A stretch of 37,877 nt of DNA from Oscillospiraceae bacterium (GTDB taxonomy: Bacteria; Bacillota; Clostridia; Oscillospirales; Acutalibacteraceae), in assembly GCA_031268095.1 (NCBI GenBank), contig JAIRXU010000067.1, positions 1 through 37,877 on the forward strand, read 5' to 3'. The notes under the pieces were generated by a model that saw only the letters and a list, made by a program, of their open reading frames with translations, was not told where the DNA came from and made no database searches. The position numbers were made by a program, and so were the translations under genes. Below are positions 30,584-37,877 of the stretch, piece after piece. Every line of letters begins with the position of its first letter. Within the stretch, counting starts at the first letter, position 1.

Positions 30584-31495
30584 ATGTCTCATTTTTTTGA
30601 CGGAAAACGTGCGCTGGTGGTGATCAATCCGGTTTCCGGAAAACGAACCACCCAGCCGCACCTGTTCAACATCACCGCGCTGTTCAGCACCCATGGGCTG
30701 GAAACGACGGTCTACACCACACGCAGCGCGGGCGACGCCACCGACATTGTCCGCAAGCGCGGCGCGAATTACGATATTATCGTCTGCCGGGGCGGGGACG
30801 GCACCTTCAACGAGGTGGTGAACGGCCTGATGGACTTGCCAAACCGTCCCTTGCTGGGGTACATACCGGCGGGTTCTACCAACGACCTGGCCCGGACCCT
30901 GCGGATCCCTGTGGATTCGAAGGAAGCCATCGACACCATCCTGAACGGCCAGCCCCTTTGGAACGACATCGGCTGCTTCAACGGAGGGCAGTATTTCGCC
31001 TACACGGCCGCGTGCGGCGCTTTCACGGAGCTTGCCTACGATACGCCGCAAAAGCTGAAGAACCGGCTGGGGCACGCCGCCTACCTCTCCCAGGCGCCCC
31101 GGGCGCTCCGGGACATACACCCCATCTCTATGCGCATGCGCACGGCGGAAGGCTACGAGGCGGAAGGGGAATATGCCTGGATCGGCGTCAACAACTCTAC
31201 GTCCGTGGCGGGGATCCTCAAGCTGCGCAGGCAGGACGTCGGGCTCAACGACGGGAAATTCGAGGTGCTGCTGGCCCGGCGGCCCTACAAAGCCACCGAC
31301 TGGCTCAAGGCGGCGAATTACGCGATGCTGGAGAAAAATTACAACAACGACATCTTCACGCTGCTGCACACCGCGCATGTGGAATTCGAATTCGACGACC
31401 TGGTTCCCTGGACGATTGACGGGGAGTATGGCGGGGCACATGACCGCGTGACAGTGGAAGTGATTCACAATGCGGTGCAGATCTTCCGGCGGTAA
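30584..31495 (+). CDS. Diacylglycerol-kinase-family lipid kinase (YegS/DgkB-like)
   Basis: A 303-residue cytosolic or membrane-associated kinase. VVINPVSGK opens the fold, GGDGTFNEVVNGL (residues 70-82) is the nucleotide-binding loop of the family, IPAGSTNDLARTL follows at about 92-104, and the C-terminal lobe holds DDLVPWTIDGEYGG, equivalent to the conserved DGE. DgkB-type enzymes recycle diacylglycerol into phosphatidate; the true lipid substrate cannot be read from the sequence. ATG at 30584 has GAGGA at 30571-30575; a TTG at 30569 in the same frame overlaps that site. The gene has its own promoter and a terminator-like hairpin. Confidence 0.92.
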   Translation: MSHFFDGKRALVVINPVSGKRTTQPHLFNITALFSTHGLETTVYTTRSAGDATDIVRKRGANYDIIVCRGGDGTFNEVVNGLMDLPNRPLLGYIPAGSTNDLARTLRIPVDSKEAIDTILNGQPLWNDIGCFNGGQYFAYTAACGAFTELAYDTPQKLKNRLGHAAYLSQAPRALRDIHPISMRMRTAEGYEAEGEYAWIGVNNSTSVAGILKLRRQDVGLNDGKFEVLLARRPYKATDWLKAANYAMLEKNYNNDIFTLLHTAHVEFEFDDLVPWTIDGEYGGAHDRVTVEVIHNAVQIFRR

Positions 31496-31517
31496 ATAGA
31501 GGGAAATCACCAGGAAT

Positions 31518-31559
31518 CCCCGGCGGGTGGCAAAAGCTGCCTGTCGGGGTCTGCTTTGA
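31518..31559 (+). terminator. Terminator after the lipid kinase gene
   Basis: A 14-pair stem with several G-T pairs (31518-31531 with 31536-31549) closes on an AAAA loop and is followed by TCTGCTTTGATT. The stem starts CCCCGGCGGG. The tail is only moderately T-rich. Confidence 0.6.
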
Positions 31560-31664
31560 TTCGATGGCCAAGAGAAAGTGGGAATTCTTAGTCAAAATGG
31601 TTCGTCAAAACCCCCAAAAAAAGGCCCGTTAAATTGTGAGAATATACGAAGAATGAATTGATCA

Positions 31665-31693
31665 TTGACAACCGCCCGGAGAAGGTGTATCTT
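31665..31693 (+). promoter_or_regulatory. Promoter of the giant surface-protein gene
   Basis: TTGACA (31665-31670) and TATCTT (31688-31693) are separated by 17 bases. The leader to the start codon is about 75 bases and carries a GGAGG ribosome site at 31762-31766. Confidence 0.6.
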
Positions 31694-31774
31694 TATTATA
31701 CAGGCTAGTGTACGTGTGTGTTTTCCGAAGGAAGAAGGGGTACACGGCCAGTAAGCAAAATGGAGGTAGAGATA

Positions 31775-34700
31775 ATGCGAAAAGCCATTGGAAAACGGCT
31801 GGTTAGCGTTTTGCTTGCCGTGCTGACCGTATTGTCCGCGCTGTCGGTCGCCCTGGTGATTCCCGTGTCCGCAAAGACATTTTATGGGAATTCTTACGGG
31901 GTAAACGATTTTGAGGAGCGCAAGATACCCACACCGCCAAGGTTCAGCTTCGATGGGACCGCGACGCATATCGAAGTCGGCGGGATCCACGGAGGGACGG
32001 ACCTGACGCCGTTTGACCTTGTTTTCACCCTGACCAACGCCTCGTTCGTCGGGGCCACGCCCTCGCTGGTTTACCAGAGTGAGCTGGGCTCGTCGTTCGA
32101 CGTTGGCACCCCGGCCATCACCAGCGTCAGCGGCGGCACCAACAACCGCGCAACGTTCCACATCGCCAGCGGCAAAGGCTTCACTGGAGACCAAGTCCGT
32201 TTCACGGTGGGGTACTACGCCATCAACAATTCCACCGGCAAACCGGAACGCTACGAGACCTCGCATTACATAGAGGTCACGCCCGTGTATAATCCGGTGT
32301 CCATGACGGTGCATGCCAAGCAAACTTCCGTCTATAATAAAGAAATCAACGATATCCGGTCCATCCGGGGCACCATCGGTGTCGTCGGCAACCTGACGCC
32401 GATAGAGAGCTGGGATCCCGGCCGTCCGGTGGATTACGACGACACCTTTGACGTCAAAAATACGGGGTATTATATTGTAAAGACCAATGCGTATTCGGGC
32501 GGCGTCCGGTTCTGGAAAGAAGCCAGCGGATCCGCCGCGTTTAATAACTTTGACTCCGGATTTCCGCTGACCGCCTATCTGTATGTCGATAAATCGGTTT
32601 ATACCAACCTGAACCAAATCGACAGCCTGCGGTACCGTTACGTCGGCGACGGCGGAGGCCATTCGGTCTCCGCTGGCGCGACGACGTGGACGACCTCTTC
32701 GGTGGGGCTGGGCAACGGCTCCGGTTCTTTCACAATCACGAACGCAACAACGGCGGCCCTCAGCGGCTCTACCCAGCAGCCGGCAGGGACTTTGGCCAAG
32801 TTCCGGGTGACCGCCTATTCCCATTGTGAAGGGAAATTCGGTTTACTTACGCAGATTTGGAGAATCAACTCCTACTTTGATGTGGAACTCAGCATCGTTG
32901 ACAAAACTTACCTGCGCCAGCTGGTCAACGCGGTGCGCGACCAGAACCCGCAGGCGAGCTGGTTCCTGGATTTTGAGCCCGGCACCACCAACGTGGAAGG
33001 CTACGGCACATTGCCCAGGGACGGCAGCTACATGCCCTGGACCGCCTTCGAAGAAAAACTGCGGGCCGCGGTCATCGCCCTGTATTCCCCGACGGCGACG
33101 CAGCTGCAAATCAACGCGGCGACGGACGGCCTGCTCTCCGGTTCGCGGAAGCTGGTGAATCTGTCCCAGACGTACTTCGACGGTTACCGCACGAACGTCA
33201 ACCCCACTTCGGCGTATACGAAGCTGTCCGACTGCGGTTCCGTGTATTTCAAGGCCGCAGATTACGGCGGGGTGGACCAGTATCTGGAGAGCGCATTCTA
33301 CCTCCCGCCGGAATTCTACCAAGCGAACGGCAAGGACTATTTCTGGCCCGACGAGTACGAGGCCGTCAATAAGCTGTATCAGGACGTGTGGTGGGACCGC
33401 GAAGTGCCCCGCGGGATCAAGAGCGACGCCAGTTACCTGGTCGGCGGCCCGCTGGATTTCCGTTTCCAATATGTCCTGACCAACCTGCGCGCCAAGCTCA
33501 AGCAGGTTCTGCCCCTTGATTACCGCACCTATCCGGTGACGTTTTATCTCAACGACGGTACGCCCAATTCCTTCGGCGCGCCCAAAGAAGTGAAGGTCTA
33601 CGGCGACATCACTTTCCCGGCGGCGACGCCGCTGCGCGAAGGATACATCTTCTTTGGCTGGAAGGATTCGCTGGACGAGGAAGTCTATCCGCTGGATGCT
33701 TTCGACACCGCCCACCTGAAAATGGATCCTCCGGCGGCCCGGAGTTTCCAGGCCGTCTGGATTCCAGACGCCTTGACAGTGAAATACCATACCGGCGTGA
33801 GCTTCACGATTGAGGACGAACTGATCTTTAAGGGGCAAACCCTGCTGGATACCCATGCCCTGCCCAATACCTGGAACCCGGGATATACGTTCGCGGGCTG
33901 GTATAATAACGAAACCTCCCGCCTGGAAGAGTACAAGCAGACCTTCCCGCTGGCTGTCACCGAGCGCGGAACGCTGGATCTCTATGCTTACTGGGTACCG
34001 ATTAACTATAAGGTGGAGTTCCTCCGCACCGCTGGCAACCCCATCCTGACGCTGCCCAGTGTGCCTTATGACAGCAATATCTATGAAGCGGACCGCATCC
34101 CGCTTTGGATCGGACAACGTTTCGATGGCTGGGCCAAGGCCTTGAACGGCGCCAAGATCACCGACTGGCCGCAGATTTGCAAAGGCGACACAACGTTCTA
34201 TCCGCGCTGGAACGTGTCTTCCTTCTACCTCAATTTCTATACGGATCTCCCCGGGCAGGGCGAATTGCCCCTGGTGAGCGACAATTCCTTTGACCTCGGC
34301 CAGAACGGCCGCCTGATCGTGGAAGACAGCCTGGGCTTTGCCGTGAGCAAGATCCTCGCCCCCGGCGTCCCCATTGAGGATATCGACCATTCTCTGGTAA
34401 CGAAGGCGGGCTACACCTTCATCGGATGGCAATATCTGGATGAAAACGACATGGAACTGAAACCCTTCTCGTTCCTCAAGCAGGGGACCATGCCGTCGCA
34501 CAACCTCTTCCTGTTCCCAATTTTCTCCGGCAATCCGGTGACTATTACCTTCAAATTCATGGACGGCACGACGACAGATCAGACGCTGCACAAGAACGCG
34601 GGCGACGCTCTTGGCGCGGGTGAAGTGCCGGCTCCGCAGCGCGACGGGAAACGCTTCTTGGGCTGGTTTGTCCAGGGAACCGAAACTCGCTTCACTGGGA

Positions 34701-37700
34701 AAAACGCGCCCGATACGGACATGGTGCTTGAGGCGCGCTGGGCCAACTTGCGCTCGAAGAATATCTTCGTTACTATGACACCGGATAAGCCGGTGGCCGA
34801 CCTGCTTTTGCCGGGTGATATGGTGACGTTCGACGTTTCAATGAAGTCAACGTTCCCGATTTTCTCGAACTACACGGTTCTGTATTACGACAAAACCTAT
34901 TTTGAGCCCGTGGATTCGACCGGTGTGCCGTACGTGGCGGAGATCCAGGGCAGGGATACCAACCCCACCATTGATCAGTATCTGCATCTCTACCCCGCAG
35001 CGAGCGGCAACAGTGTCTGGGAGCTGGGAGAAACGGGTGTCCCGCTGACCGGTGTCCTCAACGTTCAGCCGCTGGCGTTTTATCCCCCCAACTGGAAGAC
35101 GGCGGACGGCACCGCGCTGAAGCCGGAATACCAGAAGTACGGTGTGCTTGCGCTGAGCGTTCCTTATGACGAGGCGCGGCTGGGCGCGAACGGCGGTGTG
35201 CAGCTGGCGGCGGATACCAATGTGTTCCGGTTCTGGCTGCGCGTAGTGGCCGGCGCCCCTGCCACCGTCAATACGGATGAGGTGGCTGCGGTTCTCTTTG
35301 CCGACGAAACGGTCCGCGACTGGTATGACGGCAAGACCACCGAGGCAATGTACTATAATGCCGGGCCGAAAACCGGAAGCTACCAGGAAGTCGAGGTTGT
35401 GACCAACGGCCTGTTGCCCTTCGAGATCGGACAGCACATCGAAGGCTCCCATACCGTGACGTTCCTGCCAGACAGCCAGGGCCGCATTGATTACCAGGGC
35501 GGCAAGCTGCGCGAGATCGAGAATGGCACCCTGCCCAAAGACTTGGCGAAATGGCCGGCTCCCCAGGTGCAGATCGGCTGGGAATTCGTCGGCTGGGCGC
35601 GTCAGGGGGAAGCGGATCCGGAAAATCATGTTGTCAATCCGAATTTGGATCTCATTACCGAAGACTGGACCCTTGTGCCGGTCCTGCGCCAGAAGAAAGT
35701 GACCGTTACGGTGCAGTACTTGTTTGAGGACGCGACGAAGATCGGCCAGGGCGCGTACCTGCCTGACGCGCTTGTGACCAATCAGTCGATGCAGATCCAG
35801 CAGGGGCAGCCGTTTGAGATGCCGTCCGCCTGGAAGGACGCGGCGTTTACCGGCTTCCAGCTCAACAGCGTCCGCAGTGATTTGGCGGTGATTGACAGTG
35901 TCCTCACAGACACGACGCTGTATCTGAAATACGACCGCAGCCAAAGTGCGCTTGTTTTCAACATCCCGAATGCCGATGAAAATTCCCCGGCCTGGCCGAA
36001 TTCCGTCGGGAATTACGGCGTGACGATCCCCTATACGGATCTTCTGACGGCGCGCGGCGCACCGAAGCGGTTCGGCTACACCTTCGGCGGCTGGGATCCG
36101 GCCCCGGCGACCTACCCGGTCGGCCCGAGCACGACGCTAACGGCGAAGTGGACCAAGAATAAGGTGGATGTGGCGCTGGTTCTCTATCAAGGGAACACCC
36201 GGATTGTCTACCGGACCGACGTCAACCAGGAAGTGGAAGCCAATCTGACGTTTGGCCTGGCGGCGCTGCAAAACTGGCTGGCTGGCACGGCTTATGCGGA
36301 TCTGGAATTGCAGCTGAATAACGCGAAGGTGCAAGGATCCGGCGATAGCAAGACCGTAGTGGTGCCGAAGGCGAACGAAGGCGAGACGGTAGATGTTGTC
36401 ATCGGATACCTCCAGCCGAAGGGCAGCGACGTTGAAATTTATGTCGTGGCCGGAGAAAACTGGGATCCTGTCGTCGATGACCCGCTGATTCTGCGCGTCC
36501 CGCTGGGCGATCATGTTCCGTTCTATACGTGGAATGAACTGCTCGCGCTTTACAGTGACGTCTTGGATGCGACGGCTTGGGCTGGCTACGAAGTGGACGC
36601 CTATTTTGACGGGGTTGCATTTGACGACTATTTGCCCGGAGACGAGACGTTCCTGGTCACCAGCACGGCGGGGCTCACCTTCTACCTGCAAATTTCCAAG
36701 ACGCAGTCCTTTACGGTCAAGTTCGACGCCAACGCGGCCAACGCGAGCGCCAACCTGAGCGGCACACTGCCGCAGCCCGTGAACGTGAAGCTGAACAGCT
36801 TTGCCGGATCGTATGCTTTCCTGGCTGAGGTTGCGACGGACCTGGCCAGCGACAAGTACCGCTTTGCGGGCTGGACTTGGGACCCGGAGAATAGGGCAAC
36901 CAACACGCCGCATTATACACCGCCGACCTCCGCTGCGCAGCAGCACCCGACGGATGGGCAGGAAGTGACGTTCTATGCCGTGTGGCAGCCTGAGGTCACC
37001 TACCACAATACTTCCGCCACCACCGGCAGCAATACGGTTGCTTTCAGCAACAGCTTGGCGAGTTATGCGGTCTATGTCACCTCGAACGACGCGGTGACTT
37101 TGACCACACTGATTGGCAGCAATGTAACCGCGACCCCGTTCAACGGCAGCTATCAGTTCCTCGGTTGGGCTACTTCGCCGACCGCGACAGAGCCGACAAC
37201 TTCCCTGACCTTCGCGGCGCCGCAGGATCTTTATCCGGTTTGGCGGCAGCAGAAGTATACGGTGACCTTCCATCAGGATGAGGCGGAGGACAGTGCCATC
37301 TACGGGACGCCAGTCAGCGATGTTGCCTGGGGTGAGTACACCATTGCGAACCTGCTGGCGACGCATCCGGATAAGAGCGGATTTACTTGGGAGGGCTGGA
37401 CGCAGGTTCCCGGCGGCAATACGGCGCAGACGACCATCAGCGTCCAAAGTTCGGTGGATCTCTACCCCATCTTCGAGAGAAATACGTATAAGGTCTATTT
37501 CGGGATTGGTGAAGCGGATCCGGCCAGCGTTGCGCCTGGTGAAATGCCGTTTCTTTATGATGCCGCGGTGACCGGGTTGCCGTCTAACCTTGGCGAGGGC
37601 TATTACGTGCTGAAGGGTGATCAGGTATTCCTCGGCTGGTCCCTGAAACAAAGCGGTGCGACCCAGGAAGATGTTTTGCCGAGCGGCTACAAAATGCCGG

Positions 37701-37877
37701 CAAACGATATTACGCTTTTCCCGGTCTTCAAGGATGCTTATGAACCCATTATTCTGCGCGCGAAGGCGGAAGGGGTTCGGATTGACCAGCATCAGTTGCA
37801 GGGGGAAGAGCAGGAGAACTACATTTACGGGATTCCGCAGGGGACGACGCTGGGCGAACTGATCGGCGCGGACGGCA
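31775..37877 (+). CDS. Giant secreted protein with InlB-type repeats, 3' end outside window
   Basis: The frame from ATG 31775 stays open to the window end: at least 2034 codons. Residues 1-33 are a signal peptide (RKAIGKR, a long hydrophobic core, cleavage after PVSA). Residues about 40-580 contain beta-rich segments I do not recognise. From about residue 588 on come many copies of the InlB/Listeria-Bacteroides repeat: a strand such as VTFYLNDG, a proline-rich turn, G-Y-x-F-x-GW, then a final AVW or AYW; examples are GYIFFGW, GYTFAGW, GYTFIGW, GYTFGGW and YQFLGWA. Between repeat blocks, about 995-1225, lies a region starting LLPGDMVTFDVSMKSTFP that resembles a cohesin-like fold. Such proteins are exported and usually anchored to the wall and act in adhesion; the anchor would lie beyond the window. 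Ribosome site GGAGG precedes the start by 8 bases. Confidence 0.9.
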   Translation, partial: MRKAIGKRLVSVLLAVLTVLSALSVALVIPVSAKTFYGNSYGVNDFEERKIPTPPRFSFDGTATHIEVGGIHGGTDLTPFDLVFTLTNASFVGATPSLVYQSELGSSFDVGTPAITSVSGGTNNRATFHIASGKGFTGDQVRFTVGYYAINNSTGKPERYETSHYIEVTPVYNPVSMTVHAKQTSVYNKEINDIRSIRGTIGVVGNLTPIESWDPGRPVDYDDTFDVKNTGYYIVKTNAYSGGVRFWKEASGSAAFNNFDSGFPLTAYLYVDKSVYTNLNQIDSLRYRYVGDGGGHSVSAGATTWTTSSVGLGNGSGSFTITNATTAALSGSTQQPAGTLAKFRVTAYSHCEGKFGLLTQIWRINSYFDVELSIVDKTYLRQLVNAVRDQNPQASWFLDFEPGTTNVEGYGTLPRDGSYMPWTAFEEKLRAAVIALYSPTATQLQINAATDGLLSGSRKLVNLSQTYFDGYRTNVNPTSAYTKLSDCGSVYFKAADYGGVDQYLESAFYLPPEFYQANGKDYFWPDEYEAVNKLYQDVWWDREVPRGIKSDASYLVGGPLDFRFQYVLTNLRAKLKQVLPLDYRTYPVTFYLNDGTPNSFGAPKEVKVYGDITFPAATPLREGYIFFGWKDSLDEEVYPLDAFDTAHLKMDPPAARSFQAVWIPDALTVKYHTGVSFTIEDELIFKGQTLLDTHALPNTWNPGYTFAGWYNNETSRLEEYKQTFPLAVTERGTLDLYAYWVPINYKVEFLRTAGNPILTLPSVPYDSNIYEADRIPLWIGQRFDGWAKALNGAKITDWPQICKGDTTFYPRWNVSSFYLNFYTDLPGQGELPLVSDNSFDLGQNGRLIVEDSLGFAVSKILAPGVPIEDIDHSLVTKAGYTFIGWQYLDENDMELKPFSFLKQGTMPSHNLFLFPIFSGNPVTITFKFMDGTTTDQTLHKNAGDALGAGEVPAPQRDGKRFLGWFVQGTETRFTGKNAPDTDMVLEARWANLRSKNIFVTMTPDKPVADLLLPGDMVTFDVSMKSTFPIFSNYTVLYYDKTYFEPVDSTGVPYVAEIQGRDTNPTIDQYLHLYPAASGNSVWELGETGVPLTGVLNVQPLAFYPPNWKTADGTALKPEYQKYGVLALSVPYDEARLGANGGVQLAADTNVFRFWLRVVAGAPATVNTDEVAAVLFADETVRDWYDGKTTEAMYYNAGPKTGSYQEVEVVTNGLLPFEIGQHIEGSHTVTFLPDSQGRIDYQGGKLREIENGTLPKDLAKWPAPQVQIGWEFVGWARQGEADPENHVVNPNLDLITEDWTLVPVLRQKKVTVTVQYLFEDATKIGQGAYLPDALVTNQSMQIQQGQPFEMPSAWKDAAFTGFQLNSVRSDLAVIDSVLTDTTLYLKYDRSQSALVFNIPNADENSPAWPNSVGNYGVTIPYTDLLTARGAPKRFGYTFGGWDPAPATYPVGPSTTLTAKWTKNKVDVALVLYQGNTRIVYRTDVNQEVEANLTFGLAALQNWLAGTAYADLELQLNNAKVQGSGDSKTVVVPKANEGETVDVVIGYLQPKGSDVEIYVVAGENWDPVVDDPLILRVPLGDHVPFYTWNELLALYSDVLDATAWAGYEVDAYFDGVAFDDYLPGDETFLVTSTAGLTFYLQISKTQSFTVKFDANAANASANLSGTLPQPVNVKLNSFAGSYAFLAEVATDLASDKYRFAGWTWDPENRATNTPHYTPPTSAAQQHPTDGQEVTFYAVWQPEVTYHNTSATTGSNTVAFSNSLASYAVYVTSNDAVTLTTLIGSNVTATPFNGSYQFLGWATSPTATEPTTSLTFAAPQDLYPVWRQQKYTVTFHQDEAEDSAIYGTPVSDVAWGEYTIANLLATHPDKSGFTWEGWTQVPGGNTAQTTISVQSSVDLYPIFERNTYKVYFGIGEADPASVAPGEMPFLYDAAVTGLPSNLGEGYYVLKGDQVFLGWSLKQSGATQEDVLPSGYKMPANDITLFPVFKDAYEPIILRAKAEGVRIDQHQLQGEEQENYIYGIPQGTTLGELIGADG

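Noticed and set aside
1-37877. CRISPR arrays, tRNA or rRNA genes, insertion sequences
   Set aside because: No regularly spaced repeats, cloverleaf-like sequences, rRNA motifs, transposase frames or long terminal inverted repeats were noticed on reading both strands; no covariance search could be run.

Overview
The window looks like a piece of a GC-rich Gram-positive chromosome, probably a member of the Clostridia. The evidence is strong AGGAGG-type ribosome sites with frequent GTG/TTG starts, a lipobox lipoprotein, a YlmC/YmxH-type sporulation protein, a GH27 alpha-galactosidase, a giant InlB-repeat surface protein and an apparently NADPH-independent thioredoxin reductase. A gut Oscillospirales-like bacterium fits, but this is inference and the genus cannot be read from the sequence. 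I see no tRNA, rRNA, CRISPR array, integrase or transposase. No gene-free stretch exceeds 300 bases; the longest gaps (about 220-280 bases) hold promoters and hairpins, listed as features.

Layout. (1) 1-2300: the end of a CHAP-domain protein, a small lipoprotein, and on the minus strand an XRE-type regulator broken by two frameshifts, with a terminator at its end and palindromes around its promoter region. (2) 2326-5731: a consensus promoter drives metF-metH, which make methyl-THF and methylate homocysteine. (3) 5953-17026: marR, a heterodimeric ABC exporter (both junctions overlap by 4 bases), and then with gaps of only 22-48 bases a TerB-N/TerB-C protein, a BrxD-like P-loop ATPase and an Lhr/BrxHI-like SF2 helicase. 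These last three genes form a compact DNA-processing or defence-like module without any BREX methylase, PglZ or BrxC. It is the best candidate for a poorly described system. (4) 17127-20301: a DUF378 membrane protein, a 33-residue membrane peptide, a thioredoxin with a CLPC active site divergent from a flavoprotein reductase that lacks recognisable NADPH motifs, an exported protein of unknown function and a TSCPD-domain protein. (5) 20383-27915: a complete shikimate-to-phenylalanine operon (aroF-aroB-aroA-aroC-pheA-aroE/aroK fusion-aroQ) behind a leader peptide full of Phe, Tyr and Trp codons and an intrinsic terminator, i.e. a classical ribosome-stalling attenuator. (6) 28029-31549: GH27 alpha-galactosidase with an inserted beta-sandwich, YlmC/YmxH-like protein, a small minus-strand spore-like protein and a diacylglycerol-kinase-family lipid kinase. 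(7) 31775-end: one open frame of at least 2034 codons for a secreted protein built from many InlB-type repeats; it runs off the window.

How the genes work together. The aro operon carries every step from DAHP synthase to chorismate and on to phenylpyruvate, so an attenuator sensing aromatic amino-acid supply at its start is logical; no tyrA or trp gene is present. metF and metH are consecutive enzymes. The two ABC half-transporters have complementary defects (Walker B and switch His in one, signature in the other), as in one-degenerate-site heterodimers. The TerB protein, BrxD-like ATPase and helicase are ordered and spaced like subunits of one machine.
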